From: Streptomyces violaceoruber
GTDB taxonomy: Bacteria > Actinomycetota > Actinomycetes > Streptomycetales > Streptomycetaceae
Length of the DNA stretch: 44,794 nucleotides
Direction of reading: 5' to 3'
Assembly (NCBI GenBank): GCA_000720805.1
Contig: JODI01000071.1
Location: 1-44,794 of the forward strand
Shown: in pieces, positions 37,604-44,794 of the stretch
How positions within the stretch are numbered: the first letter of the stretch is position 1
Layout: each line of letters starts with the position of its first letter
The notes under the pieces: model-generated
What the model saw: only the letters and a program-made list of their open reading frames with translations
Databases searched by the model: none
What the model was told of the DNA's origin: nothing
Position numbers and translations under genes: made by a program

Positions 37604-39094
37604 TCACCCGTGAGGACTGTGCTGCGCCGTCGGCTCATGTCCTGGGGTAGGACCGGTGGGTGCGGAGCTCCGCTGTTGTCGCGGACGCATGAAGGCGGTG
37701 GCGGCAGCCGTGGCGAGGATCAGCACGGCCGCGACGCAAAAGGCGTTCCGGGCGCCGGCCAGCGCGGCGCTCTCCTGCGCGAGAGCGCCGGGCCTGGTGG
37801 CGGTGTGAAAGAAGACGCTGCCGAGCAGAGCGACACCGACAGTGCTTCCGAGTTGCTGGACGGCGTTGAGCAGGCCGGCTGCTGACCCGGTCTCGTGCGG
37901 GCGGACGTGGCGTAGGGCAGTGGTGAAGAACGGCACGGCGTACAGGCCCTGGCCGAGTCCGGCCACCACCAGTGCCGGGAGCAGCGGCCAGGGGTAGGAG
38001 TCGGGCCGACCGGTGCCATACACCACGGCTGCAGCCGCGGTGCCGATGAGCAGGGCCAGCAGGCCGGCCATCATGACGCGGGCCCCATATCTAGGTACGA
38101 GCCAGGTGCCGGCGACCCAGGACGACAGTGCCATAGCGACCGACCATGGCAGCAGGGTGAAGCCCGCCGTCAGCACGTCGCTGTGCAGGCCGACTTGCAG
38201 CTGCACCACGATCACCAGCATGAGTCCGTTGAGCGCGGCGAAGAAGAGTACGGACGCGATCAGGGCGGCGGGGAAGCCGCGCTCGCGGAACAGGCTCGGC
38301 TCGACCAGCGGGCTGCGGCCGTATCGCCCGCGCCGGCGCTGGTGGAGAGCGAAGCCGGCCAGCAGTGCGCCGCCGACGGTCAAAAGCGCCCAGCACCAAC
38401 CGGGCCACCCCACCGCGCCGCCCTGAATCAGGGGGTAGATGACCAGACCTGTGCCGAGCACCGCCAGCGCCGTACCGGTGAGGTCCAGACGCGGCCGCCT
38501 GCCGGCGCGGTCCTCCCGCAGCAGGCGGCTGGCCAGCAGGACCACAGCGCCGAGGGGGACGTTGACGAGGAACACTGCGCGCCACGTGGAGCCGAAGAGA
38601 TCGGCGTGGGTGAGCACGCCGCCGAGCGCGGGACCGGTGACGGCGGCCAGACCCATGACGGGGCCGATGCAGCCCATGGCACGGGCCAGCTCGCGGCCGT
38701 CGAACAGTGCACGGATCATGCCGATGGTCTGGGGGATGATGAGCGCTGCGGCGGCCCCTTGCACGGCCCGAACCGCGATCAATGCCGTGGTGGACGGGGC
38801 GAGTGCGCATGCCAGCGAGGCGAGGGTGAAGGCAGCCATGCCAGCGCGGAAGATCCGTCGGCGGCCGACGATGTCGCCCAGGCGCCCGCCGGTGATCAGG
38901 AAGACGGCGAAGGGCAGTGTGTAGGCGGCGCTGAACCATTGAATGGCCGCGTCCGAGCCGCCGAGGTCGGCGCGGATCACCGGCGCGGCGACAGTCATGA
39001 TGGTGGCGTCGAGGAGGTTCATCGCTTCGGCAAGCAGGAGCACCGCCAGCGCGGCCCAGCGGTGCGAATGGGGTGTGGTGGAGTCGTATCGCAT
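37604..39094 (-). CDS. MFS drug exporter, DHA2 (EmrB/QacA) type
   Basis: This 496-residue proton-driven exporter has 14 predicted helices. Typical DHA2 marks are LLDATIMTVAAPVIRADLG in helix 1, the loop ITGGRLGDIVGRRRIFRAG (motif A) and the helix 5 motif C region MGLAAVTGPALGGVLTH. The polar C-terminal tail ends in TGPTPGHEPTAQHSPHG. It should expel a lipophilic drug or natural product. It is divergent from the double-Lrp regulator, 95 bases away, an arrangement that implies control by that regulator. Its 3' end is close to the worn TniQ-like gene. Confidence 0.9.
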   Translation of the reverse strand: MRYDSTTPHSHRWAALAVLLLAEAMNLLDATIMTVAAPVIRADLGGSDAAIQWFSAAYTLPFAVFLITGGRLGDIVGRRRIFRAGMAAFTLASLACALAPSTTALIAVRAVQGAAAALIIPQTIGMIRALFDGRELARAMGCIGPVMGLAAVTGPALGGVLTHADLFGSTWRAVFLVNVPLGAVVLLASRLLREDRAGRRPRLDLTGTALAVLGTGLVIYPLIQGGAVGWPGWCWALLTVGGALLAGFALHQRRRGRYGRSPLVEPSLFRERGFPAALIASVLFFAALNGLMLVIVVQLQVGLHSDVLTAGFTLLPWSVAMALSSWVAGTWLVPRYGARVMMAGLLALLIGTAAAAVVYGTGRPDSYPWPLLPALVVAGLGQGLYAVPFFTTALRHVRPHETGSAAGLLNAVQQLGSTVGVALLGSVFFHTATRPGALAQESAALAGARNAFCVAAVLILATAAATAFMRPRQQRSSAPTGPTPGHEPTAQHSPHG

Positions 39095-39116
39095 GGGTCG
39101 ACGGTGCGCCGAGGCG

Positions 39117-39151
39117 TGATCGCGCTTCCACTCTTGCCGATAAAGCGATCA
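39117..39151. promoter_or_regulatory. Inverted repeat in the exporter/Lrp divergent promoter
   Basis: TGATCGC at 39117-39123 and GCGATCA at 39145-39151 form a perfect 7-bp inverted repeat with a 21-base spacer, which puts the arms nearly three helical turns apart. It lies in the 95-base gap between the exporter and the Lrp-type gene and is a candidate site for that regulator. Confidence 0.5.
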
Positions 39152-39189
39152 GATTTTCCACGTTTCCGTCTTCACTGCATGATTCTCAC

Positions 39190-40212
39190 ATGCTGGACGA
39201 CATTGATCGCGGCCTCATCCACGCCCTGCACATCGACGGCCGGGCGCCGTTCAGCACGATCGCCGAAGTCCTCGGCGTCTCGACGCAGACTGTCTCCCGC
39301 CGCTACCGGCGGCTGTGCGCCGAGGCGTCGCTGCGGGTAGTGGGCCTGGCCGATCCTCACCGGGCCGGGCGCACACAGTGGCTGCTGCGGCTCACCGCCG
39401 GCCCGCGCGCCGCCCAGGGCCTCGCGGCCGCGCTCGCTCGCCGCGCCGACACTTCCTGGGTCATGCTGGCCTCGGGCGGCACCGAGATCGTCGCGATCGT
39501 GCACACGCCTACTGCCGACGGCCAGGCTGGGCACGCGCTGCTGTTGCACGACATCCCGCGCACGGCTGGCATCACCGCCGTCTCCGCACACTGCGTGCTG
39601 CACACTTACCTCGGCGGACCCACCGCCTGGCCCGGACGTGCACAGAGCCTCAGTGCCGAGCAGCGCGGCCGCCTCGTGCCCGTCACCGCGTCGGCTCGTC
39701 CCTCACAGCAGGCCCTCACCCCGGCCGACGGCGTCCTGCTCGCCGCCCTCGAGCGCGACGGCCGTGCCAGCCTCACCGACCTTGCTGCGGCCACCGGCTG
39801 GTCGGCTGCCACCATCGCGCGCCGGCTGGCCGATCTGCGGGCCAGCGGCGCACTCTTCTTCGACGTGGAGCTCGACAACACCCTGCTGGGCGTCACAACA
39901 CAGGCAATGCTGTGGATGGCCGTCGCCCCCGCCCACCTTGACCACGTCGCCCGGATCCTGGCCGGGCACGACGAACTCGCTTACGTGGCCGCCGTCACCG
40001 GCCCCAGCAACCTGGTCGCTGAGGCCCTGTGCCCCGACCCGGCAGCGCTGCACCGCTATCTCATCGAGAAGGTGGGGGCCGTGGAAGCGATCCGCAGCCT
40101 GGAGACCGCCCCCGCCCTGCGCATGGTCAAGGCGGTCGGCCCGCTCCCGTCTACGCCCCGGACCGGCGTACCCCGCCTCGCCAGGACCCGCACCACCCCG
40201 CCGGCCAGGTAG
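39190..40212 (+). CDS. Lrp/AsnC-family regulator with two DNA-binding and two ligand domains
   Basis: This 340-residue regulator is a tandem duplication of the Lrp/AsnC unit. The first half begins LDDIDRGLIHALHIDGRAPF with the HTH STIAEVLGVSTQTVSRRYRR, followed by a RAM-type sensing domain. The second half begins LTPADGVLLAALERDGRASL with a second HTH (TDLAAATGWSAATIARRLAD) and another sensing domain. Standard Lrp proteins have only one unit of about 150 residues. ATG 39190 starts exactly at the family opening; no clear ribosome site precedes it, so it may be leaderless. It probably regulates the divergent DHA2 exporter. Confidence 0.88.
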   Translation: MLDDIDRGLIHALHIDGRAPFSTIAEVLGVSTQTVSRRYRRLCAEASLRVVGLADPHRAGRTQWLLRLTAGPRAAQGLAAALARRADTSWVMLASGGTEIVAIVHTPTADGQAGHALLLHDIPRTAGITAVSAHCVLHTYLGGPTAWPGRAQSLSAEQRGRLVPVTASARPSQQALTPADGVLLAALERDGRASLTDLAAATGWSAATIARRLADLRASGALFFDVELDNTLLGVTTQAMLWMAVAPAHLDHVARILAGHDELAYVAAVTGPSNLVAEALCPDPAALHRYLIEKVGAVEAIRSLETAPALRMVKAVGPLPSTPRTGVPRLARTRTTPPAR

Positions 40213-40282
40213 GTCACGAAGAGTTCAGAACCCGTCTCGAATCCTCTCGTCCAGCGGTGCGTCGAACTGGCATCATCCCAGG

Positions 40283-40864
40283 ATGACTTCGTCGATATCC
40301 GAGTCGTGGACCCGGATAGAGGCTTGGCTCGCCCAGCACACGCCTCGTACGTTTGCTGCTCTTGGCCCCCCGACGGAGCGCTCGGCAATTGCCGTGGCCG
40401 AAGAGGCCATCGGCCAGCCGTTCCCCGAGCCCTTGGTGCAGTCCTTGCTGTGGCACAACGGTATGGGCCACTACGACTTGCTGCCGCCGTTCTGGTCTTT
40501 GCTTGACGTGCAGAGCATCACCAGGGCCTGGCAGACACGCATGAAGATCTACGGAGATGAGCTGGCGGGAGGAGAGGAAGGCGACCCGGACGGGGAGTAC
40601 GGGCCGTGGTGGCATGGGCAGTGGATCCCCTTCGCCTTCAACGGTGCAGGGGATTACCTCATCATCGACCAGCGCCTCTACCGTCGCCGCGGAAGGATCG
40701 GCAACGCCGATCACGAAACAGGATGCTCCTTCTCGCACCACCCCATGTGGGCGTCGCTCCCGGCTCTCCTCGAGGCGACGGCCACGGCTCTGGAGACCGG
40801 CGAGGCGGTGGACGGTTACCTGCCTGTCGCAGTCGACGAGGATGAACTGGACTGGGACTTCTGA
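40283..40864 (+). CDS. SMI1/KNR4 (SUKH) family protein
   Basis: This 193-residue soluble protein opens with ESWTRIEAWLAQHTPRTFAA and carries the SUKH core IGQPFPEPLVQSLLWHNGM, the glycine- and acid-rich GEYGPWWHGQWIPFAFNGAG block, and YLIIDQR. SUKH proteins often act as immunity factors against nuclease or deaminase toxins, but many streptomycete members stand alone. No toxin gene is next to this one, so its partner is unknown. ATG 40283 is the only plausible start; the ribosome site is weak. Confidence 0.8.
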   Translation: MTSSISESWTRIEAWLAQHTPRTFAALGPPTERSAIAVAEEAIGQPFPEPLVQSLLWHNGMGHYDLLPPFWSLLDVQSITRAWQTRMKIYGDELAGGEEGDPDGEYGPWWHGQWIPFAFNGAGDYLIIDQRLYRRRGRIGNADHETGCSFSHHPMWASLPALLEATATALETGEAVDGYLPVAVDEDELDWDF

Positions 40865-41480
40865 TGCTCAGGCCGCGGATCGCCACGGTCCGGCGAGGTC
40901 GCGTAAGCGTCCGCAGCACCGACTGGGAGGTGGGAACACGTCCGACGGTGCCCGTGCACCTTCTTCGGATCCTGGACCTGCCGCCGATGCGATGCCGCGT
41001 GAAGACCGGCGCGACGAGCCGGGAAAGTACGGCTCGGAGTTCAAGGTGATGCGCTTGTCTCCCGCGATTCGAATGCATTGAACGGGACAGCGGGCAAAAG
41101 GGCTTTGAAGCAGTGCAATTGCAGTGACTGAACGCCGTCGGCGGCCCGGACGGCACTCCGCGGTGAACGGAACGCGGAATTGAGGAAACACCCGACGACG
41201 TCACCCCCGACAAGCGCGGGCGGCCGGCTGCCGGCCGGCCGAGCGGGAACAGGCGCTCCGTGGTGGCCGCGCGCCGACGCCGGGCAGCGGCAGCGGTTCC
41301 GGTGCGGCGACCCGGTCCCGGTCGCAGGCGGAACCCGGTGCGGCTCCTCGACCGGCATGGTTCTTGACCGTTCCAGAAAATCGGTGGCGCCCCCAGACGG
41401 GCACCTCTAGGGTGAGATCCGTTCCCACAGCGGCTGTTGGCCGCTGCTGCCGGCCAAGCGAGAAACGGGAGGTGTGACCG
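40865..41480. other. Gene-free interval before the rsgA leader
   Basis: This 616-base stretch shows no convincing gene. A 61-codon frame begins at 40864, overlapping the SUKH stop (TGATG), but it resembles nothing. An AT-richer patch near 41050-41180 contains the perfect palindrome TGCAATTGCA at 41114-41123. The final 100 bases should include the rsgA promoter. Confidence 0.5.
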
Positions 41481-41552
41481 ATGGCTGTCTCTGTGATGGG
41501 CGCTGCCCGCAACCAGAAGTTCATCCACTCCACCTCCGTGGTCTCCGGCTGA
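41481..41552 (+). CDS. Possible 23-residue leader peptide before rsgA
   Basis: A short frame of 23 codons starts at ATG 41481 with a very good ribosome site, GGGAGG at 41467-41472, eight bases upstream. The peptide (MAVSVMGAARN...STSVVSG) has no signal, membrane span or known family. It ends 65 bases before the rsgA start, with a GC-rich hairpin between, an arrangement like translational or transcriptional attenuation. Its expression is not proven by sequence alone. Confidence 0.5.
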   Translation: MAVSVMGAARNQKFIHSTSVVSG

Positions 41553-41585
41553 TCTCTCCTGTCTCCTTCGCGCCTGCGAGTGCGC

Positions 41586-41599
41586 GCGGCCGGGGCCGC
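41586..41599 (+). promoter_or_regulatory. Hairpin just before the rsgA ribosome binding site
   Basis: GCGGC-CGGG-GCCGC at 41586-41599 forms a compact stem directly ahead of the GAAGGG ribosome site (41605-41610) of rsgA. Together with the leader peptide it could tune rsgA translation. Confidence 0.45.
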
Positions 41600-41617
41600 C
41601 CTGTGAAGGGTCACCCC

Positions 41618-42730
41618 TTGAATCTCTCTTCTCTTTCGGCTTCTTCCGCTTCGGCGCACCCTCTGGCCCCCTACGGCTGGGACGAGGGATGGGAAGCGGA
41701 GTTCGCTCCCCATGCCGAGCAGGGCCTCCTGCCCGGCCGTGTCGTCCGTGTCGACCGGGGCCAGTGCGACGTCGTCACCCCGGCCGGCATCGTCCGCGCC
41801 GACACCGAGTTCGTCGTTCCCCGTGACCCGATGAAGGTCGTGTGCACGGGGGACTGGGGCGCCGTCGACCCCGAAGGCGGCGACCCGCGGTACGTACGGA
41901 CGCTGCTGCCGCGCCGTACCGCCTTCGTGCGCTCCACCTCCTCCAAACGGTCCGAGGGACAGATCCTCGCGGCCAACGTCGACCACGCGATCGTCGCCGT
42001 GTCGCTGGCCCTCGACCTCGACCTCGGCCGCGTCGAACGCTTCCTCGCGCTGGCCTGGGAGTCCGGGGCGCAGCCCGTGGTCGTGCTGACCAAGACCGAC
42101 CTGGTGCCGGAGGCGGCGACCCTCGCGCACCTCGTCCAGGACGTGGAGACCACCGCGCCCGGCGTGGCCGTGCTCCCGGTCAGCGCCGTGGGCGGGGACG
42201 GGCTCGACGTCCTCGGCGCCGTCGTCGGCGGTGGCACCTCGGTGCTGCTCGGCCAGTCCGGCGCGGGCAAGTCGACCCTCGCCAACGCCCTGCTCGGCGA
42301 GGAGGTCATGGACGTCCAGGCCACCCGGGACGCGGACGGCAAGGGCCGGCACACGACCACCACCCGCAACCTCCTCGTGATGCCCGGCGGCGGTGTCCTG
42401 ATCGACACGCCGGGGCTGCGGGGAGTGGGGCTGTGGGACGCCGAGAGCGGCGTCGGACAGGTCTTCGCCGAGATCGAGGAGCTGGGCCGGCGGTGCCGGT
42501 TCCACGACTGCGCGCACGAGCGCGAGCCGGGGTGCGCGGTGCTCGCCGCCATCGACTCCGGGGAACTGCCCCACCGGCGACTGGAGAGCTACCGCAAGCT
42601 CATCCGGGAGAACCAGCGGATCGTGGCCAAGAGCGACGCCCGGCTCCGGGCGGAGATCCGCCGGGACTGGAAGCGGAAGGGGGCGGAAGGGAAGGCGGCG
42701 ATGGAGGCGAAGCGCGGGCGCTGGGCGTAG
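41618..42730 (+). CDS. rsgA: Ribosome small-subunit-dependent GTPase RsgA
   Basis: This 370-residue, circularly permuted GTPase assists late maturation of the 30S subunit. An N-terminal OB-like domain (GRVVRVDRGQCDVV) precedes the G domain, where motifs occur in permuted order: G4 VLTKTDLV, then G1 LLGQSGAGKSTLAN, then G3 LIDTPGLRG. The C-terminal zinc domain shows CRFHDCAHEREPGCAV. TTG 41618 was chosen because GAAGGG lies seven bases upstream and it begins close to the family start; an in-frame GTG at 41474 would fuse the leader region. It is followed after 72 bases by an Ada-AlkA gene. Confidence 0.9.
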   Translation: MNLSSLSASSASAHPLAPYGWDEGWEAEFAPHAEQGLLPGRVVRVDRGQCDVVTPAGIVRADTEFVVPRDPMKVVCTGDWGAVDPEGGDPRYVRTLLPRRTAFVRSTSSKRSEGQILAANVDHAIVAVSLALDLDLGRVERFLALAWESGAQPVVVLTKTDLVPEAATLAHLVQDVETTAPGVAVLPVSAVGGDGLDVLGAVVGGGTSVLLGQSGAGKSTLANALLGEEVMDVQATRDADGKGRHTTTTRNLLVMPGGGVLIDTPGLRGVGLWDAESGVGQVFAEIEELGRRCRFHDCAHEREPGCAVLAAIDSGELPHRRLESYRKLIRENQRIVAKSDARLRAEIRRDWKRKGAEGKAAMEAKRGRWA

Positions 42731-42802
42731 GAGCCCGAGCGCAGCTCCACGTCCGATTTCCGCTGGCCCCGCCCGTCCGCACGGCCGACACTTGATGACG
42801 TG

Positions 42803-44206
42803 ATGGAGGAAGACACCAGGTACGAAGCGGTGCGGAGCCGGGACGGGCGGTTCGACGGGGAGTTCTTCTTCGCCGTCGCGACGACCGGGATCTACTGCCG
42901 GCCCAGCTGCCCGGCGGTGACGCCGAAGCGGCACAACGTCCGGTTCTTCGCGACGGCCGCCGCCGCGCAGGGCTCGGGGTTCCGGGCCTGCCGGCGGTGC
43001 CGGCCGGACGCCGTGCCCGGCTCCGCCGACTGGAACGTCCGGGCGGACGTGGTGGGCCGGGCGATGCGCCTGATCGGCGACGGAGTCGTCGACCGGGAGG
43101 GCGTCGCCGGGCTCGCCGCGCGGCTCGGGTACAGCGCGCGTCAGGTGCAGCGGCAGCTCACCGCCGAACTCGGCGCCGGACCGGTCGCCCTCGCCCGGGC
43201 CCAGCGGGCGCACACCGCACGCGTACTGGTGCAGACCACCGACCTGCCGATCACCGAGATCGCGTTCGCGTCGGGGTTCGCCAGCGTGCGGCAGTTCAAC
43301 GACACCATGCGGGAGGTGTACGCCGCCACCCCGAGCGAGCTGCGGGCCGCCGCCCCGCGCGGTGGCCGGGCCGGCCGGCGTACGGCCACGCCGACCGCCG
43401 GGATCCCGCTGCGGCTCGCCCACCGGGGGCCCTACCAGGCCGGAGCCGTGTTCGACCTGCTGGAGGCCGAGGCCGTGGCCGGCGTCGAGGAGGTGAGCGG
43501 GGTGCGCGGGCGACGCACGTACCGCCGTACCCTGCGGCTTCCGCACGGCACCGGCATCGTCGCCGTCGACGAGCGGGCCGGGGTCGCACGGTCCGCGTCC
43601 GGCGCTCATCCGGGCGGCTGGCTGGAGGCCCGGCTGAACCTCACCGACCCGCGCGACCTGACCACCGCCGTCCAACGACTGCGGCGGCTGTTCGACCTCG
43701 ACGCCGATCCGTACGCCGTCGACGAACGGCTCGGCGCCGACGCCCGGCTCGCTCCACTGGTCGCCGCCCGACCGGGCCTGCGATCGCCGGGAGCCGCCGA
43801 TCCGGAGGAGTACGCGGTGCGGGCCCTGGTGGGGCGGGCCGCGGCGGAACGGCTGGTGAGGCGGTACGGCAAGGCGCTGGACGCGCCCTGCGGCAGCCTC
43901 ACCCATCTCTTCCCCGAGCCCGCCGTCCTCGCCGGAGCGGAGCCGGACGGCCCGCTGGGCGCGCTCACCGCCGCCCTCGCCGACGGCGCCGTACGACTGG
44001 ACCCGGGCGCCGACCGGGACGACGCACAGGCTGAACTGCTCGCCGTGCCCGGACTGGATCCCCGTACGATCGCCGCCGTCCGCATCCGCGCACTCGGCGA
44101 CCCCGACGTCGCGCCCCCCGGGCCCGACGTCCCCGACAGCTGGCGCCCCTGGCGCTCCTACGCCCTGCGACACCTGCGCACAGCAGGGGACTTGGAATAC
44201 TCATGA
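42803..44206 (+). CDS. Ada/AlkA fusion: methylated-DNA-responsive regulator and 3-methyladenine glycosylase
   Basis: This 467-residue protein combines three parts. The N-terminal Ada zinc domain (about residues 1-75) has the four cysteines of GIYCRPSCP and ACRRCRPD, including the methyl-acceptor position. An AraC-type HTH pair follows (GLAARLGYSARQVQRQL and ITEIAFASGFASVRQFND). The C-terminal part is an AlkA-like glycosylase with its N-terminal beta domain and helix-hairpin-helix region. The hairpin reads VPGLDPRTIAAV, without the second Gly of the usual motif, and the region before WRPWRSYAL is about 16 residues shorter than in E. coli AlkA, so glycosylase activity is uncertain. The start is ATG 42803 or the adjacent GTG 42800. 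It overlaps ogt by four bases. Confidence 0.88.
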   Translation: MEEDTRYEAVRSRDGRFDGEFFFAVATTGIYCRPSCPAVTPKRHNVRFFATAAAAQGSGFRACRRCRPDAVPGSADWNVRADVVGRAMRLIGDGVVDREGVAGLAARLGYSARQVQRQLTAELGAGPVALARAQRAHTARVLVQTTDLPITEIAFASGFASVRQFNDTMREVYAATPSELRAAAPRGGRAGRRTATPTAGIPLRLAHRGPYQAGAVFDLLEAEAVAGVEEVSGVRGRRTYRRTLRLPHGTGIVAVDERAGVARSASGAHPGGWLEARLNLTDPRDLTTAVQRLRRLFDLDADPYAVDERLGADARLAPLVAARPGLRSPGAADPEEYAVRALVGRAAAERLVRRYGKALDAPCGSLTHLFPEPAVLAGAEPDGPLGALTAALADGAVRLDPGADRDDAQAELLAVPGLDPRTIAAVRIRALGDPDVAPPGPDVPDSWRPWRSYALRHLRTAGDLEYS

Positions 44207-44694
44207 CCGTCACCGAGACCCACTACACCACCCTGGACAGCCCGCTCGGGCCGCTCCTGCTGACCGCCGACCCGACCGGGGCGCTGTCCTCGCTGTCCGT
44301 GCCGGGCCAGCGGAACGGCCGTACCGTACAGGACGGTTGGCGGCACACCCCGGACCTCTTCCGGGCCGCCGAGGAACAGCTCGCCGCCTACTTCGCCGGG
44401 GAACTGAAGGAATTCCGGCTGGAGTTGAGCACCCCCGGCAGTGAGTTCCGCGAGCGGGTCTGGACCGCCCTCGACACCCTGCCCTACGGGGCCACCACGA
44501 CGTACGGCGAGATCGCCGCGCGGATCGGCGCGCCCCGGGCCGCCGTACGGGCCGTCGGCGGGGCCATCGGCGCCAACCCGCTGCTGATCCTGCGCCCCTG
44601 CCACCGGGTGATCGGCTCCGACGGCTCCCTCACGGGATACGCGGGCGGACTGGAGCGCAAGACGACGCTGCTGACCCTTGAAGGCGTGCTCTAG
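44203..44694 (+). CDS. ogt: Methylated-DNA-protein-cysteine methyltransferase
   Basis: This 163-residue suicide repair enzyme removes methyl groups from O6-methylguanine in DNA. The acceptor cysteine lies in the intact active-site motif ILRPCHRVIGSDG, followed by LTGYAGGLERKTTLL; the DNA-binding helix is seen in TTTYGEIAARIGAPRAAVRA. Its ATG overlaps the Ada-AlkA stop (ATGA), so the two are translationally coupled and form an adaptive-response pair. A small N-terminal domain of about 75 residues precedes the catalytic half, as usual. Confidence 0.94.
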   Translation: MTVTETHYTTLDSPLGPLLLTADPTGALSSLSVPGQRNGRTVQDGWRHTPDLFRAAEEQLAAYFAGELKEFRLELSTPGSEFRERVWTALDTLPYGATTTYGEIAARIGAPRAAVRAVGGAIGANPLLILRPCHRVIGSDGSLTGYAGGLERKTTLLTLEGVL

Positions 44695-44794
44695 GTGTTC
44701 TGTCCACGGAGGTTGGTGACAGCGATCACTGACGTGTGATCTTGATATGGGTGAGGGCCTTCTGGCTCGGTGTGGATTGCGACATCTGCACCGG
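44695..44794. other. Window end after ogt
   Basis: The last 100 bases contain the inverted repeat GATCAC-6-GTGATC (44724-44729 and 44736-44741), which could be a weak terminator. A reading frame opens at ATG 44747 and is still open at the edge, but 16 codons are too few to judge. Confidence 0.35.

Noticed and set aside
40864..41049. 61-codon frame overlapping the SUKH stop codon
   Set aside because: The TGATG junction is suggestive, but the Arg-rich product resembles nothing and no ribosome site is clear.
41201..44173. 990-codon leftward frame opposite rsgA and ada
   Set aside because: It is antisense to well-supported genes, with no recognisable domain.
44742..44794. Start of an insertion-sequence transposase at the right edge
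   Set aside because: The base composition shift looked suggestive, but only 16 codons are visible and no terminal repeat can be confirmed.

Overview
The window is chromosomal DNA from a Streptomyces or close relative. It is very GC-rich, with strong third-codon GC bias, frequent GTG and TTG starts, Tat-type and lipoprotein signals, and many secreted hydrolases carrying ricin-B, CBM2 or P domains. One gene (28416-29669) closely matches the S. coelicolor alditol oxidase AldO as I remember it. No rRNA, tRNA, CRISPR array or intact insertion sequence was seen.

Region 1 (1-9.3 kb) follows an amino-acid permease with a secreted plant cell-wall set. It holds a membrane-anchored beta-helix protein of autotransporter-repeat type, two GH43 enzymes in one operon (an exo-arabinofuranosidase-like protein and an exo-beta-1,3-galactanase-like protein with a CBM13), a PL4 rhamnogalacturonan lyase, and a divergent CE12 rhamnogalacturonan acetylesterase. 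Region 2 (9.3-20.2 kb) is more ordinary: a VOC protein with a TetR regulator, an NPPW-type methyltransferase, a secreted sphingomyelinase-like phosphodiesterase with a jacalin-like tail, an M4 metalloprotease with a P domain, an MFS exporter, and a three-gene ABC-2 exporter operon.

Region 3 (20.2-29.7 kb) is the uptake half of the sugar system: a lipoprotein binding protein, two permeases and a GH2 beta-galactosidase in one operon, a ROK repressor and aldO. A 17-bp motif is shared by the binding-protein and ROK promoters and is a good candidate for the ROK operator. Together regions 1 and 3 suggest attack on rhamnogalacturonan I and type II arabinogalactan outside the cell, import of short galactosides, and cleavage inside. 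A gene-free 760-bp stretch between the two promoters carries two tandem-repeat arrays.

Region 4 (29.9-34.4 kb) holds the most unusual genes. One is a radical-SAM-like protein with atypical cysteine spacing (C-x8-C-x2-C). Next is a single polypeptide that looks like an ECF sigma factor, a ZAS anti-sigma zinc motif (H-x3-C-x2-C), a membrane span, a Pro/Ser linker and an outside CBM2. Convergent to it is a single-pass protein with an outside ChW-type domain. Region 5 (34.5-41.5 kb) looks like accessory DNA: a TetR gene with a textbook operator but no matching target gene, a NUDIX hydrolase, a frameshifted TniQ-like transposition gene, a drug exporter paired with a double Lrp regulator, and a SUKH protein. 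Region 6 (41.5-44.8 kb) returns to housekeeping and repair: a short leader ORF, rsgA, an Ada-AlkA fusion and ogt.
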